Shown: positions 34,241-46,297 of the stretch, in pieces
How positions within the stretch are numbered: position 1 is the stretch's first letter
Layout: each line of letters starts with the position of its first letter
Assembly (NCBI GenBank): GCA_937905825.1
Contig: CALCXM010000081.1
Coordinates: 152,141 to 216,140 of the forward strand
Direction: 5' to 3'
Length of the DNA: 64,000 nt
Origin: an uncultured bacterium
GTDB lineage: Bacteria > Planctomycetota > UBA1135 > GCA-002686595
Notes under the pieces: model-generated
What the model was told of the DNA's origin: nothing
The model's database searches: none
The model's input: only the letters and a program-made list of their open reading frames with translations
Made by a program: the position numbers and the translations under genes

Positions 34241-34266
34241 TGGCTGCGATGAGCAGCGCACGTTGT

Positions 34267-37503
<3,237 letters not shown>

Positions 37504-37644
37504 GCAGGATGGGGCTCCACGGCGGGGGTGGAGTACGTCTGGTAGAGGCCGGGGGTGTGGTCGGGGAGTCCGTCGGGCGCACTCTCTCCCACCGTTTGGG
37601 AGATTGAACCACACCGACTGCTCGCTGTCGATGCGTGGCGCGGA

Positions 37645-39135
37645 CTAGCGGGTGCGAAGGGTCCGGAATATGAGCAGATCGGCGATTCCTGCGAGTTCAG
37701 CCTCCATGGCCGTCAGCGCGGCGGGGGCTTGCCCCTGTTCAAGGTCGAGCACCACTCGGCGGCCGGCGTGCGCGTTGGCAAGGGCTTCATCGCGAAGCGC
37801 CTCGAGATCGTCGTTGTCCAGCACGAGTCGGCATTCGACCCCCCAGCGCTGTCCAAGCAGGTAGTGATGGGCGGGGTCTGCCGTGAGAATCCAGTCGCTT
37901 GGGTCGAAGGCTTCTGTGGCGGAGGCGCGCCAATCAGCGAGGGGATCCGTTTGAGTTCTGTGCTGGAGCACCCCGGCCAAAACTCCCAACTGCAGGGCCA
38001 GGGCAAGCGCCGCTCCCAGGACTGCTGGGCGCGGATCCTGGCGCGCGATGAGATCGAGGCAGGCCACCAGTCCCGGGGGCAGGAGCCATATCCAGACCGC
38101 TGGGTCGCCAGGGTGCATGGGGCTCCAGACAAACAGCAACAGGAGGGGCAAGCCAATCCAAACCCAGAGCCACGCTGGAGGCTTCTCCTCCGCCTCCTCG
38201 CGCTTGAGCAGCAGGAGGGCGGCCAGCCCGATCACCACCAGGCCCAGGAAGATGGGAAGGTCCAGCAGCGCTCGCGGCAGGGATCCCAGAGAGTCGAGCA
38301 GGCTTTGCGAGCCCGAGAGGGCCGGGAGGTACGCCCGCAGAATCGATTGCATCCAGGATTCAGCCCCAACGCCCCCACTCAGAAGTTCCCGGGCTTGAAG
38401 CGCGAGGAAGGCCCCGACCCCGAAGACCAGCAGGACGGCGAGCCTGAGCAGGCGAGTCAGCCGATTGGCCGCCGCTCCCGGAGCTCGGGAACGGATCGAG
38501 CCGAGCAGGCCCTCGAGGCAAAGCAATAGCCCCGAGTGGACCCAGGCGCCCGCGGCCCAGAAGAGTGCGACGAGCGCTGGACGCAAGGAGCCGTCCCGCC
38601 ATAGCTCGCGCATGAGCAAAAGCCCGACGAGCAGAGCGAAGCTGCCCAGGCCGGGGGAGGTCCCTGCCAACCAAGCGGCCGGCGAGAAAATCACGAGGCA
38701 GCTTGCCAACAAAGTGGGGGCGAAGGCGATGCCAAGTCGTCGACCGAAAGAGAGCGCGAGTGGCAAGCAGGCGCCATAGCAGATGGCGGAGAAGAACAGC
38801 GCCAACAGCTCCGAGGTGACGCCGAGTTTTTCCGCGAAGCGCGGCAGGAGCTGTTGCCAAAGGTCGTGCAGCAAGGAGCGTCCCGCGAGTTCTTCCCCAA
38901 CAAGGTTCCAGGGCAAGCGCTCTTGAGGCAGGGCCAGTGCGAAGAGCGCCAAGGCCAACCCCAAGACCCACCCGCCAATGTGTTCGCGACGGGCACGCTG
39001 GGCACTCTCCTCGTCGATCAGCTCCGTGGTGAGGTGTCGCGGAAAGCCGCCCAGGACTTCCTGCCAGCTATCCTGACCTTCTGCCGGCGGAAGTGGTCCC
39101 TGGCCCGCGGAGTGAGGATTGGTGGGTTGGTTCAA
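37645..39135 (-). CDS. Polytopic membrane protein of unknown function
   Basis: A 496-residue protein with about ten predicted membrane helices between residues 54 and 395 (for example GGWVLGLALALFALALP, SLGRRL-type loops, FLGLVVIGLAALLLL, WVWIGLPLLLLFVW, AVLGAALALALQLGVLAGVL) and a soluble C-terminal domain of about 100 residues (ADPAHHYLLGQRWGVECRLV). The overall form resembles membrane glycosyltransferase-like or O-antigen-related proteins, but I see no diagnostic catalytic motif. It begins 33 bases from the divergent phosphotransferase gene, so the two share a promoter region. Confidence 0.75.
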   Translation of the reverse strand: MNQPTNPHSAGQGPLPPAEGQDSWQEVLGGFPRHLTTELIDEESAQRARREHIGGWVLGLALALFALALPQERLPWNLVGEELAGRSLLHDLWQQLLPRFAEKLGVTSELLALFFSAICYGACLPLALSFGRRLGIAFAPTLLASCLVIFSPAAWLAGTSPGLGSFALLVGLLLMRELWRDGSLRPALVALFWAAGAWVHSGLLLCLEGLLGSIRSRAPGAAANRLTRLLRLAVLLVFGVGAFLALQARELLSGGVGAESWMQSILRAYLPALSGSQSLLDSLGSLPRALLDLPIFLGLVVIGLAALLLLKREEAEEKPPAWLWVWIGLPLLLLFVWSPMHPGDPAVWIWLLPPGLVACLDLIARQDPRPAVLGAALALALQLGVLAGVLQHRTQTDPLADWRASATEAFDPSDWILTADPAHHYLLGQRWGVECRLVLDNDDLEALRDEALANAHAGRRVVLDLEQGQAPAALTAMEAELAGIADLLIFRTLRTR

Positions 39136-39168
39136 GACAGTTCGCGGGGCAGCCGTTACGTTGCCGCA

Positions 39169-40083
39169 ATGACCAACCCTTGGGAAGCGGAGATCGAGTT
39201 CTCCATGGAGCTAGCGGAGGAGCTAGTTGGGCGTCAGTTCCCCGAGCTCCTTCCGGTGGAGCTCGAGTTCTACGGCCAAGGGTGGGACAACGTGGCCGTA
39301 CTCGTCAATGGAGAGTGGGTGTTTCGCTTCCCTCAACGTGAATTGGCGCGGCTCACGATGGAGGGGGAATTGGCCTGCCTCACAGCGCTCTCCGATCACC
39401 TGCCCCTGGCCATACCCCATCCTCAGTTCGTGGGCTGGCCGACGACGGCCTATCCTTTTGTCTTCAGTGGCTACCGCAAACTCCCCGGGACAACGGGTTG
39501 TTCCGCGTCCCTGAGCGCGGACCAGCGCCGGGCTTGCGCGCCGCTGCTCGCCAGCTTCCTGCGCTCCCTGCACAACCCGGCGCTTGCCGTCGCTTGCCAG
39601 GACCGCGTGCATTCCGATCGCATCGATCGCGCCAACATGCAGCGCTTCCTGGTGCCCATGGAGAAGCGCCTGCATGAAATCCGCTGCTTGCCGGAGTGTG
39701 TCGAGCGCGCAGGGCTCGTGAGTCTCGCCCGCGATCTCGCGCAAACACCCGCCTGGGAGGGCACCCGGCGGGTCGTTCATGGGGATCTCTACGCCCGGCA
39801 CTTGCTCGTCAACGAAGCCGGTCAATTGTGCGGAGTGATCGATTGGGGCGATGGGCACCTGGGCGATCCGGCTCTGGACCTGTCTGTGCTCTACAGCTTC
39901 CTGGCGAAGGAGGCCCGGCCACTTTTTGAGGCGGTCTACGGAGGCATCGACGAGCGTACGCGGGGGCGTGCGAAGTTTCGTGCGCTGCACTACGGGGTGA
40001 CGCTTACCCATTACGGTGAGCAAGCCGCCGACGAAGCCATCGCCCAGGCCGGGCGTGACGCGCTGACGTTCCTCTTGGAGTAG
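39169..40083 (+). CDS. APH/choline-kinase-family phosphotransferase
   Basis: A 304-residue protein of the aminoglycoside phosphotransferase fold. The catalytic loop HGDLYARHLLV begins at His204 (catalytic Asp206), and the magnesium-binding DFG-equivalent is in VIDWGD (Asp225). These enzymes phosphorylate hydroxyls on small molecules; the substrate here is not shown and antibiotic resistance should not be assumed. The frame is open for 300 bases upstream, but MTNPWEAEIEFSMELAEEL is the expected family start. It converges on aroB with a three-base gap. Confidence 0.88.
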   Translation: MTNPWEAEIEFSMELAEELVGRQFPELLPVELEFYGQGWDNVAVLVNGEWVFRFPQRELARLTMEGELACLTALSDHLPLAIPHPQFVGWPTTAYPFVFSGYRKLPGTTGCSASLSADQRRACAPLLASFLRSLHNPALAVACQDRVHSDRIDRANMQRFLVPMEKRLHEIRCLPECVERAGLVSLARDLAQTPAWEGTRRVVHGDLYARHLLVNEAGQLCGVIDWGDGHLGDPALDLSVLYSFLAKEARPLFEAVYGGIDERTRGRAKFRALHYGVTLTHYGEQAADEAIAQAGRDALTFLLE

Positions 40084-40086
40084 GAG

Positions 40087-41136
40087 CTACTCGATCACCA
40101 CGTCGATGCGAACTTCCCCGGCTCGAACCGGAAGGACGTAGCGAACCTCACCGGCGGCGTTCTTCTTGTCCGAGGACATGGCGCGCAACATATCTGGCTC
40201 GGAGAACTCGAGTCCCGTGCGTGCCTCGATGTCTTCCAGGGAGGTGGGCAACCCGAGGGATCGGGCTAGCTTGCGCACGCGCCCCGCAAGTTGCGCGTCT
40301 TCAAGTACTCCACAGGAACCGGCTTGATCGAGGGCCATGCCAACCCCGGCAGCGACGGCGATGCCGTGAGGCACAACCCCAAAGCCTGCGATGTGTTCAA
40401 TGGCGTGGGCATAGGTGTGCCCTAGGTTCAGGCACTTGCGTGATCCGCCTTCGAGGGGGTCAGCGCTGACTATCTTCGCCTTGAACTGCACGCAGCGTTC
40501 GACGACCCGCGTCAAGGTTCGCGAGTCGCGGGCCACGAGCAGAGCTGCGTCCGCTTCCAGTTGGGCGAGGTGCTCTTCCCCGTCGAGCAAGGCGGTCTTC
40601 AAGACTTCGCCGAGTCCCGACCGAAACTCGTCTTCGCTTTGACTCGCGAGCGTGCTGGTGTCTGCGAAGACCGCGTCCGGTTGGTGAAAGACTCCCGCGA
40701 GATTCTTGCCTGAGGTCAAGTTGACCGCTGTCTTCCCGCCCACGGAAGCGTCCACTTGGGCGAGTAGGGTGGTGGGGCATTGAATGAAGCGCACTCCACG
40801 CATGAAGAGCGCAGCGCTCAGGCCGCAAAGATCCCCGATGACTCCTCCACCCAAGGCGATCAACGCAGAGTCTCGGTCCAAACCGAATCCGCACAACTGA
40901 TCGAGGACGGACTCCAGGGTGACGAAACTCTTGGAGGCCTCACCGGCAGCGACGACGATGACACGTTTGCCGAAGGTCTCGCCCAAGCGCTCGAGATACA
41001 GGGGTGCGACGTTCTCGTCCGTGAGCACGGCAACCCGAGAATAGCGCGGGGCGAGAGCCTCCACCGCTTGCAGCAACCCGGGACCGATGCGAACGTCGTA
41101 GGGCGTTTCAACGGAAACGCGAACGGTGCTGGTCAT
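40087..41136 (-). CDS. aroB: 3-dehydroquinate synthase
   Basis: A 349-residue AroB, the second enzyme of the shikimate pathway. The NAD-binding and metal sites are in ALGGGVIGDLCGLSAALFMRG, PTTLLAQVDASVGGKTAVN, and LNLGHTYAHAIEHIAGFGV-PHG. It lies at the end of a leftward unit with a hypothetical membrane protein gene four bases upstream and a C26-peptidase-family gene before that. No aroK is next to it, unlike in many bacteria. Confidence 0.98.
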   Translation of the reverse strand: MTSTVRVSVETPYDVRIGPGLLQAVEALAPRYSRVAVLTDENVAPLYLERLGETFGKRVIVVAAGEASKSFVTLESVLDQLCGFGLDRDSALIALGGGVIGDLCGLSAALFMRGVRFIQCPTTLLAQVDASVGGKTAVNLTSGKNLAGVFHQPDAVFADTSTLASQSEDEFRSGLGEVLKTALLDGEEHLAQLEADAALLVARDSRTLTRVVERCVQFKAKIVSADPLEGGSRKCLNLGHTYAHAIEHIAGFGVVPHGIAVAAGVGMALDQAGSCGVLEDAQLAGRVRKLARSLGLPTSLEDIEARTGLEFSEPDMLRAMSSDKKNAAGEVRYVLPVRAGEVRIDVVIE

Positions 41137-41140
41137 GGGG

Positions 41141-42637
41141 TCAAGCTTGAGGTTGTTCGCTCGTGGAGAGTCGGCGCCGGCGCTCTTGCTTGCGGCGCAC
41201 CAAGTCCTGTTGAAGCGCCTCCGAGCGTTTGCGGTCCCGCATCAAGAGGAAGGGGAAAGCGATCAATAAGAGAACCGCTGCCCCCAGGACCCACATGAGG
41301 AATTCTTCGATGGTTCGGTCATTGGCCGGCGTGAAGGACGACAGCTCGGTGAACACAAAGAAGGGTGCGGTTCGCGTTCCCTTGTCCTTGGACTCGTAGT
41401 TGTGGTTCTTGACGAAGAACCCGCGGCCCTCGATCAGGCGAGCCTTCTCACGATCGATCAGGTCCGGCCGAGCTCCCGCGTAGATGAAGTACGCGACACC
41501 CGCTTGGTTGCTCCAGGTTGTGTTGCCAACCCAACCTTCTGTGAGTTCGTCGACGTTCGCTGGATTCTCGCCGGCATCGATCGTGTTGATGCCCATGTTC
41601 TTTGAAACGGGCAATCGAATCGGCACGGGAATCATGTCCTGCGCGATCGGCGGGAAGGTCAGATCGGGATCGGCAATGCCACGGGGGTCTTGCGCTCCAG
41701 CTCGCAGGAAGCGCCAGGCGTTTCCATCGGTGAGCATGGCTGCCATCGTCGCGTTGTTCAGTTCGACCGCGTCGTTCTCCCAGTCGATGGCCTTGTACGC
41801 GTCGGTCTTGGCGTACTCGAGCAGTTGCCACTGGGCGTCAAACACCGCACCGTTCAATCCCGGTGACTTGCGCGCCGTGTCGTCCACGATGCGCGAGAGG
41901 CCGTTCACCAAGGCCTCCGGGGTTAGGTCCTCGGGAGTGATCGGCGCGTAGGAGCTAACTAACTGAGCGCCGACCAAGAGTGGTCCGTTGATGGCCTCCC
42001 CTTCGTTGCCTTCGGCGCGATAGAGCTTCAGGAAGAGTCCTTCGAATCGCAGCGTGCCTTTGTACACGAGCTCGTCCGGCATGCCCATGGACAGGAAGTG
42101 CGTCATGCTTCCGTCGGGGGAGCGCAGCCATCCGCGGTACTCGGTCTTGTTGTCCGGTCGCTTGCGCTCCTTGATGCCTTCGAGGGTGCCACGCACGCGC
42201 AAAGGCTTGCCGCGGAACGCGGAAGGGTTGGCCTCAATCGCGCTGCGCAGTTCGCCGGTCATGTCCTCGACCCCGAGCGCGTGGAATTGCGCATCCGTCT
42301 TGCCGAACACGTAGTTTGTGACCGGTTCGGAGACCTCCTTCGGCAACAACACGCGGTCCTCCGGGCGGTTGTCGAGAACCTTCTTCGCGATCTCGGTCAT
42401 GTCGAATTTTTCGACGACGACGGTCTCCACGAAACCCAAATCCTCGCCGATCAAGCGATCCGCCCGCGCCTCCTCTTTCTCCCGCTGCGAGTTCGAGTAG
42501 GTCCAGGTTATGGCGACGAGCCCGAGGCCCACCACCAAGCCAATCAGCTTGTTGCGGTCTTTCTTGGACTGCCGTTCAGCCTTGGCGAGCAGCGCGTCAC
42601 GTGACTCCGCAGAAGAGCTTGAGTTGGAATTACGCAT
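41141..42637 (-). CDS. Membrane protein of unknown function, aroB operon
   Basis: A 498-residue protein with a membrane helix near each end: residues 23-42 (KLIGLVVGLGLVAITWTYS) and about 455-477 (WVLGAAVLLLIAFPFLLM), followed by a basic cytoplasmic tail (RRKQERRRRL). The 400 residues between are predicted to lie outside the cytoplasm and show no domain I recognise. The start at 42637 gives MRNSNSSSSAESRD; the longer frame upstream overlaps the previous gene. Gaps of 4-5 bases on both sides show an operon. No link with aromatic synthesis is evident. Confidence 0.78.
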   Translation of the reverse strand: MRNSNSSSSAESRDALLAKAERQSKKDRNKLIGLVVGLGLVAITWTYSNSQREKEEARADRLIGEDLGFVETVVVEKFDMTEIAKKVLDNRPEDRVLLPKEVSEPVTNYVFGKTDAQFHALGVEDMTGELRSAIEANPSAFRGKPLRVRGTLEGIKERKRPDNKTEYRGWLRSPDGSMTHFLSMGMPDELVYKGTLRFEGLFLKLYRAEGNEGEAINGPLLVGAQLVSSYAPITPEDLTPEALVNGLSRIVDDTARKSPGLNGAVFDAQWQLLEYAKTDAYKAIDWENDAVELNNATMAAMLTDGNAWRFLRAGAQDPRGIADPDLTFPPIAQDMIPVPIRLPVSKNMGINTIDAGENPANVDELTEGWVGNTTWSNQAGVAYFIYAGARPDLIDREKARLIEGRGFFVKNHNYESKDKGTRTAPFFVFTELSSFTPANDRTIEEFLMWVLGAAVLLLIAFPFLLMRDRKRSEALQQDLVRRKQERRRRLSTSEQPQA

Positions 42638-42642
42638 GGGAA

Positions 42643-43374
42643 TCAGAAGGCCAGGGTGCGGCGGTTGGCAGCGTAGGCGGCGGAGTCCACAAGACTCCGA
42701 AATAGCCTCGAGTGGGGGCTGCCTTCCGGGGAGAGTTCTGGGTGCCACTGGCAGCCCAAGGCAAAAGGATGGTCGTCTCGTTCGATGGCTTCAACGACAC
42801 CCGTGGAGTCGCTCGCGCAAACAGTCCAGGGGGAGGGCACCTCAAAGAGGGCCTGATGATGACGGGAGATGACATCCAAGGTGTCTACACCCGTCAACTC
42901 GCGCAGTTTCGATTTCTGGAGAATGGTGACTCCGTGAACCGTGTTTCCCCCGTGCTCACTGCCCTGCGGGTGATCTTCAGGCAGGTGCTGGTGGATTTTC
43001 GCTCCCTCGGCCAGGCCCAGAAGCTGCATGCCGTAGCAGATTCCAAGCACGGGCAGCCCGGACTCGATGGCCAAGCGGGCCAGGAGGAAGTCCCAATCCT
43101 GCTTGGCTGTGGGAGTCGGGACCGCCGCCGGATGGATGGGCCCGAGTCCTAGCCGTTCTGTGTCGAAGTCGTCGCCACCACCGAGCAGCAACCCATCGAC
43201 CCGGGCCAGCACTTGGGCCACGTCGTCGGGGCCGCCCACGGGCGGCAAGGCCACCGGGATCCCTCCGCCGCGCAGGATCGCCTCCGCGTAAACCATGCGG
43301 AGTTCGGACTTCGGAACGGGGCCATCGGCAACGCAGCCATTGATGGCGATCAGGGGTCGTGGGGGATTGGACAT
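42643..43374 (-). CDS. Class I glutamine amidotransferase-like hydrolase (peptidase C26)
   Basis: A 243-residue protein of the gamma-glutamyl-GABA hydrolase (PuuD) type. The nucleophile Cys113 is in VLGICYGMQLL and the His211/Glu213 pair is in CQWHPE. The GNTVHGV segment is typical. Such enzymes remove gamma-glutamyl groups from amines; the exact substrate is not shown. It is first in the leftward unit with the membrane protein and aroB, and its start is 59 bases from the divergent exchanger gene. Confidence 0.9.
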   Translation of the reverse strand: MSNPPRPLIAINGCVADGPVPKSELRMVYAEAILRGGGIPVALPPVGGPDDVAQVLARVDGLLLGGGDDFDTERLGLGPIHPAAVPTPTAKQDWDFLLARLAIESGLPVLGICYGMQLLGLAEGAKIHQHLPEDHPQGSEHGGNTVHGVTILQKSKLRELTGVDTLDVISRHHQALFEVPSPWTVCASDSTGVVEAIERDDHPFALGCQWHPELSPEGSPHSRLFRSLVDSAAYAANRRTLAF

Positions 43375-43433
43375 AGCCCGATTCTAGCGCGACAAACGGG
43401 TGACCGTGGGAGTGGTCGAGCTATGATCCCGCC

Positions 43434-44474
43434 ATGGAACTAGCCAAGGAGCTCATTTTTCTCGTTCTCGGCTTCGTCTACCTGGCCAAGGGGTCGGATT
43501 GGCTGGTTGAAGGCGGGTCGGCCCTCGCCAATCGCATGGGCATCCGGCAGTTGGTGATCGGCCTCACGGTGGTCGCCTGGGGAACCTCGGCCCCCGAACT
43601 CGTGGTCTCCACCCTCGCCGCGGTCGACGGCAAGTCCTCGATTGCCATGGGGAACGTCCTGGGGAGCAATGTGGCGAACATCGGCCTCGTGCTCGGCATC
43701 TGCGCGATCATTCTGCCCTCCGTTTTGGAGAAGCCCCTGGGCATGCGCGATGGCTTTTGGTTCTTGGCCTCCGTGGGCATCCTCTGGTGGGTCACCCGGG
43801 ATTTGGAGATCGACCGACTCGACGGGCTGCTCCTGCTAGGCGCCCTCGCCATCTACAACTTTCAGCTCTTCCGGGAAGCGCAGGGTTCCAGTGCTTCCTG
43901 TGAAGGAGTCGAACTGCCCGGGGAGGGCTCCGGCTGGATGGCCAGGAACCCGGCCTGGGGGACCTTGATCGGGGGAGTGACGATCGCGGTTGCGGCCTGG
44001 ATTGCCTTGGTGGGCGCCAAGGGGCTGGCGTTCCGGGCGGGGGTGGATGACTTCGTCATCGGGATGACGGTCATGGCCATTGGCACGTCTCTCCCAGAGC
44101 TCGCCGCGGGGGTGACCGGCGCTCTGAAGAAGCAAAGCGACATCAGCATCGGCAACGTCGTGGGGTCGAACGTCTTCAACCTGCTCGCCGTCATCGGCGT
44201 CGTCGCGATCATTCATCCCCTAGGAGGGGACGGGCAGCCTGAGGTGCAGCTCGTTCTCAAGCGGGCCCTCGAGGACCAGTTCCCGGTGGTCTTCGGCTTC
44301 ACCGTGGCCGCTGTCATCGTTCCCACACTCGGCGGAGCGAGGCTGGGGCGATTGAAGGGCTACCTATTCTTCGCGGCCTACGCGGCTTTCATGGCCGTGA
44401 TCTTCATCCAGGGGCCAGAGGAGGCTTCCCCGGATGGAGGCGTCCCGGTCAGCAGCAGCCAACCCTTAGACTAG
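43434..44474 (+). CDS. Na+/Ca2+ exchanger family protein (YrbG-like)
   Basis: A 346-residue protein with about ten membrane helices in two inverted halves, each with an alpha repeat: GLTVVAWGTSAPELVVS with AMGNVLGSNVANIGLVLG, and GMTVMAIGTSLPELAAGV with SIGNVVGSNVFNLLAVIG. These acidic/Ser-Asn motifs bind the ions. Members exchange calcium for sodium or protons across the inner membrane. It stands alone; its last nine bases overlap the end of the convergent gene. Confidence 0.95.
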   Translation: MELAKELIFLVLGFVYLAKGSDWLVEGGSALANRMGIRQLVIGLTVVAWGTSAPELVVSTLAAVDGKSSIAMGNVLGSNVANIGLVLGICAIILPSVLEKPLGMRDGFWFLASVGILWWVTRDLEIDRLDGLLLLGALAIYNFQLFREAQGSSASCEGVELPGEGSGWMARNPAWGTLIGGVTIAVAAWIALVGAKGLAFRAGVDDFVIGMTVMAIGTSLPELAAGVTGALKKQSDISIGNVVGSNVFNLLAVIGVVAIIHPLGGDGQPEVQLVLKRALEDQFPVVFGFTVAAVIVPTLGGARLGRLKGYLFFAAYAAFMAVIFIQGPEEASPDGGVPVSSSQPLD

Positions 44475-44939
44475 GTCGTCGCGGATGAAGCGATGGCTGT
44501 GGGGGTAGCGGTAGGCTTCCCCTTTGTAGGTCTTGATGCTCGCGACGATCGAGAAAACGACACCTGCGATCATCAAGGGCGGCACAAAGATCACTCCGAT
44601 GACTGTGACGGAGAGCAGGACGCTGACCAAGAAGAGCGTGATCTGGAAGTTGAGGGCCTCGACTGCGGAGGAGGCCAGAGCTTGATTGCGCTCCGGACGG
44701 GCCTTCATCTGCCAGATCAACAGAGGAACCAGCAGCGTCAGAAAGGGCGCCCCGAGGAACAGCACCACCGGAACTAGGTGACAGGCCACTTGCCAGTTTT
44801 GATCCGTGTCGCAAGCTCGCCAGCAGGCCTCCGCCTGGGCCTTGACTTTCGGAATCGTCGGTTCGGGGGCGGGGGCGTGGGCGCCTTCCATCCAGGGTCG
44901 GTCGACGAATTCGGAACTGGGCTCGGAGGCGGTTTTCAT
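44466..44939 (-). CDS. DUF4870-family small membrane protein
   Basis: A 157-residue protein. After a soluble start of about 50 residues come three predicted helices (LVPVVLFLGAPFLTLLVPLLIW, ITLFLVSVLLSVTVIGVIFV, LMIAGVVFSIVASIKTY) and the motif ALASSAVEALNFQITLF. EALNFQ(I/L) is the hallmark of the DUF4870 (Tic20-like) family. Function is unknown. Confidence 0.85.
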   Translation of the reverse strand: MKTASEPSSEFVDRPWMEGAHAPAPEPTIPKVKAQAEACWRACDTDQNWQVACHLVPVVLFLGAPFLTLLVPLLIWQMKARPERNQALASSAVEALNFQITLFLVSVLLSVTVIGVIFVPPLMIAGVVFSIVASIKTYKGEAYRYPHSHRFIRDDLV

Positions 44940-45014
44940 GGGATCTCTCGGGTGGCTCTGCTGTTTGGACCGGCCCCCCCTGCGTGGACCTTTCGGGTCT
45001 ATTTCATTGGGATT

Positions 45015-46145
45015 TCAATCCTGCCGTTTCACGCTACCCAAGGCGGCGCCGATGGCTTTGTAGAGCAAACGGGCTCCGACGATCGCATCCCAGCTGTCCT
45101 GGTCGGCCAGGGTGGCGGGCCCCGGGTTGACCTCGCTTAGATCGAGCCCGACCACCCGCTTTCCGGAGTTCGCCAGGCAGCCGAGCCACAGAAGCAGCTC
45201 GTCCCAGGTCAGTCCGCCGGGGACAGGGGTCCCCGTATTTGGGCACCAACTTGGGTCCAAGCCATCAATATCGATCGATAGCCAGACGTTCTGGGGAAGG
45301 GCGTCGATGGCCTTCGCGGCCAGCTGTTCCAGATCCTGACCCTTGGCGCGGGCCCGTGCCCACTCATGGGCAAAGGTCGCCTGGATCCTTCCTTCGGAGC
45401 GTTCGATGGCCCTAGATTCTCCCTCCCCGATGTCTCGCAGACCGACGGAAACGATCCGTTCGACTTGCGGAATTTCCTTGAGAACGTTCCACATGATCGA
45501 CGCGTGCGACCAACGGAAGCCTTCGTATGCGGGCCGCAGATCCGCGTGGGCGTCAAAGTGCAAGATCCCAAGGGATCCGGCCGCCTGCGCTGCGGCCTGA
45601 ATTCCTCCGAAGGGGATCGAATGGTCGCCGCCAACGAGCACGGGCAAGGCGCCGTCCGACAGCTTGGCCGCCGTCCAGGCCCGAACTCTCTCGTTCACTA
45701 GGGCACCGATCTCATTGACGCGCTCTAGGGCGGCCTCGAGTTCGCTATTGCCTGTTATCTGGCCGCCGCACGCGATGATGGGTTCACTGAGCTCTCCGGC
45801 TTCGCCGTTCCAGCGGGCGATCTCCTGGTCTTCCTCGTAGAACAAGCCTGCCTTCCAAGGGCGCCCGTCCCCATCCCCCCAGGTTGCTTGTTGTGGGTCG
45901 AAGAGGTCCACCTGGTGGCTCGCCGCGAAGATCGCTCGCGGGCCGTGGGCAGTGCCTTGACGGTAGGAAGTCGTCGCGTCGAAGGGCACGCCGAGCAGCT
46001 GCACCCGGGCCTCGCCGGGAGGCAGGGTCAGCCCGAAAATGCCGGCGTCCGCATCGGCGGGTGCATCCGGGTCGAAGGAGTTGCTGTTCTTGGGCACGGT
46101 TGGTTTGCTGGGGGTCGATCGCTTCGGAGTCGATGTCCGACACAC
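45015..46145 (-). CDS. Ureohydrolase (agmatinase/arginase family)
   Basis: A 376-residue manganese enzyme of the arginase/agmatinase/formiminoglutamase family. The metal motifs are GGDHSIPFGG, FDAHADLRPAYEG and SIDIDGLDPSWCPNTGTP, with the closing VVGLDLSEVNPG. Conserved SxxxSAMG-like features around the substrate pocket are not clear enough to say which substrate. The N-terminal 35 residues are extra and the start is uncertain: GTG at 46145, or GTG at 46097 giving MPKNSNSFDPDAP. It is followed leftward by the DUF4870 gene after 75 bases. Confidence 0.92.
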   Translation of the reverse strand: MCRTSTPKRSTPSKPTVPKNSNSFDPDAPADADAGIFGLTLPPGEARVQLLGVPFDATTSYRQGTAHGPRAIFAASHQVDLFDPQQATWGDGDGRPWKAGLFYEEDQEIARWNGEAGELSEPIIACGGQITGNSELEAALERVNEIGALVNERVRAWTAAKLSDGALPVLVGGDHSIPFGGIQAAAQAAGSLGILHFDAHADLRPAYEGFRWSHASIMWNVLKEIPQVERIVSVGLRDIGEGESRAIERSEGRIQATFAHEWARARAKGQDLEQLAAKAIDALPQNVWLSIDIDGLDPSWCPNTGTPVPGGLTWDELLLWLGCLANSGKRVVGLDLSEVNPGPATLADQDSWDAIVGARLLYKAIGAALGSVKRQD

Positions 46146-46219
46146 GGGTATTGAGCCTTATGAGAGCACAAATGAGGAGCCTCTTTCCTGCGCCCCAGTC
46201 GCGTTCGGGCAAAACGAGA

Positions 46220-46251
46220 GCCGGGGTGCCGCGCGAACGCGACACCCCGGC
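46220..46251 (-). terminator. Hairpin terminator of the large secreted protein gene
   Basis: GCCGGGGTGCCGCG (46220-46233) and CGCGACACCCCGGC (46238-46251) form a 14-bp stem with one mismatch or wobble. On the minus strand it is followed by CTCTCGTTTTG. It lies 47 bases beyond the stop of the leftward gene at 46298. Confidence 0.6.
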
Positions 46252-46297
46252 AGGAGATTTCCCGAGGAGATCGCTCTCCCCTCCGTACTAGGATCGA

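Noticed and set aside
39169..40083. Aminoglycoside resistance gene
   Set aside because: The kinase fold is shared by many small-molecule kinases. There is no mobile context or specific match to resistance enzymes.
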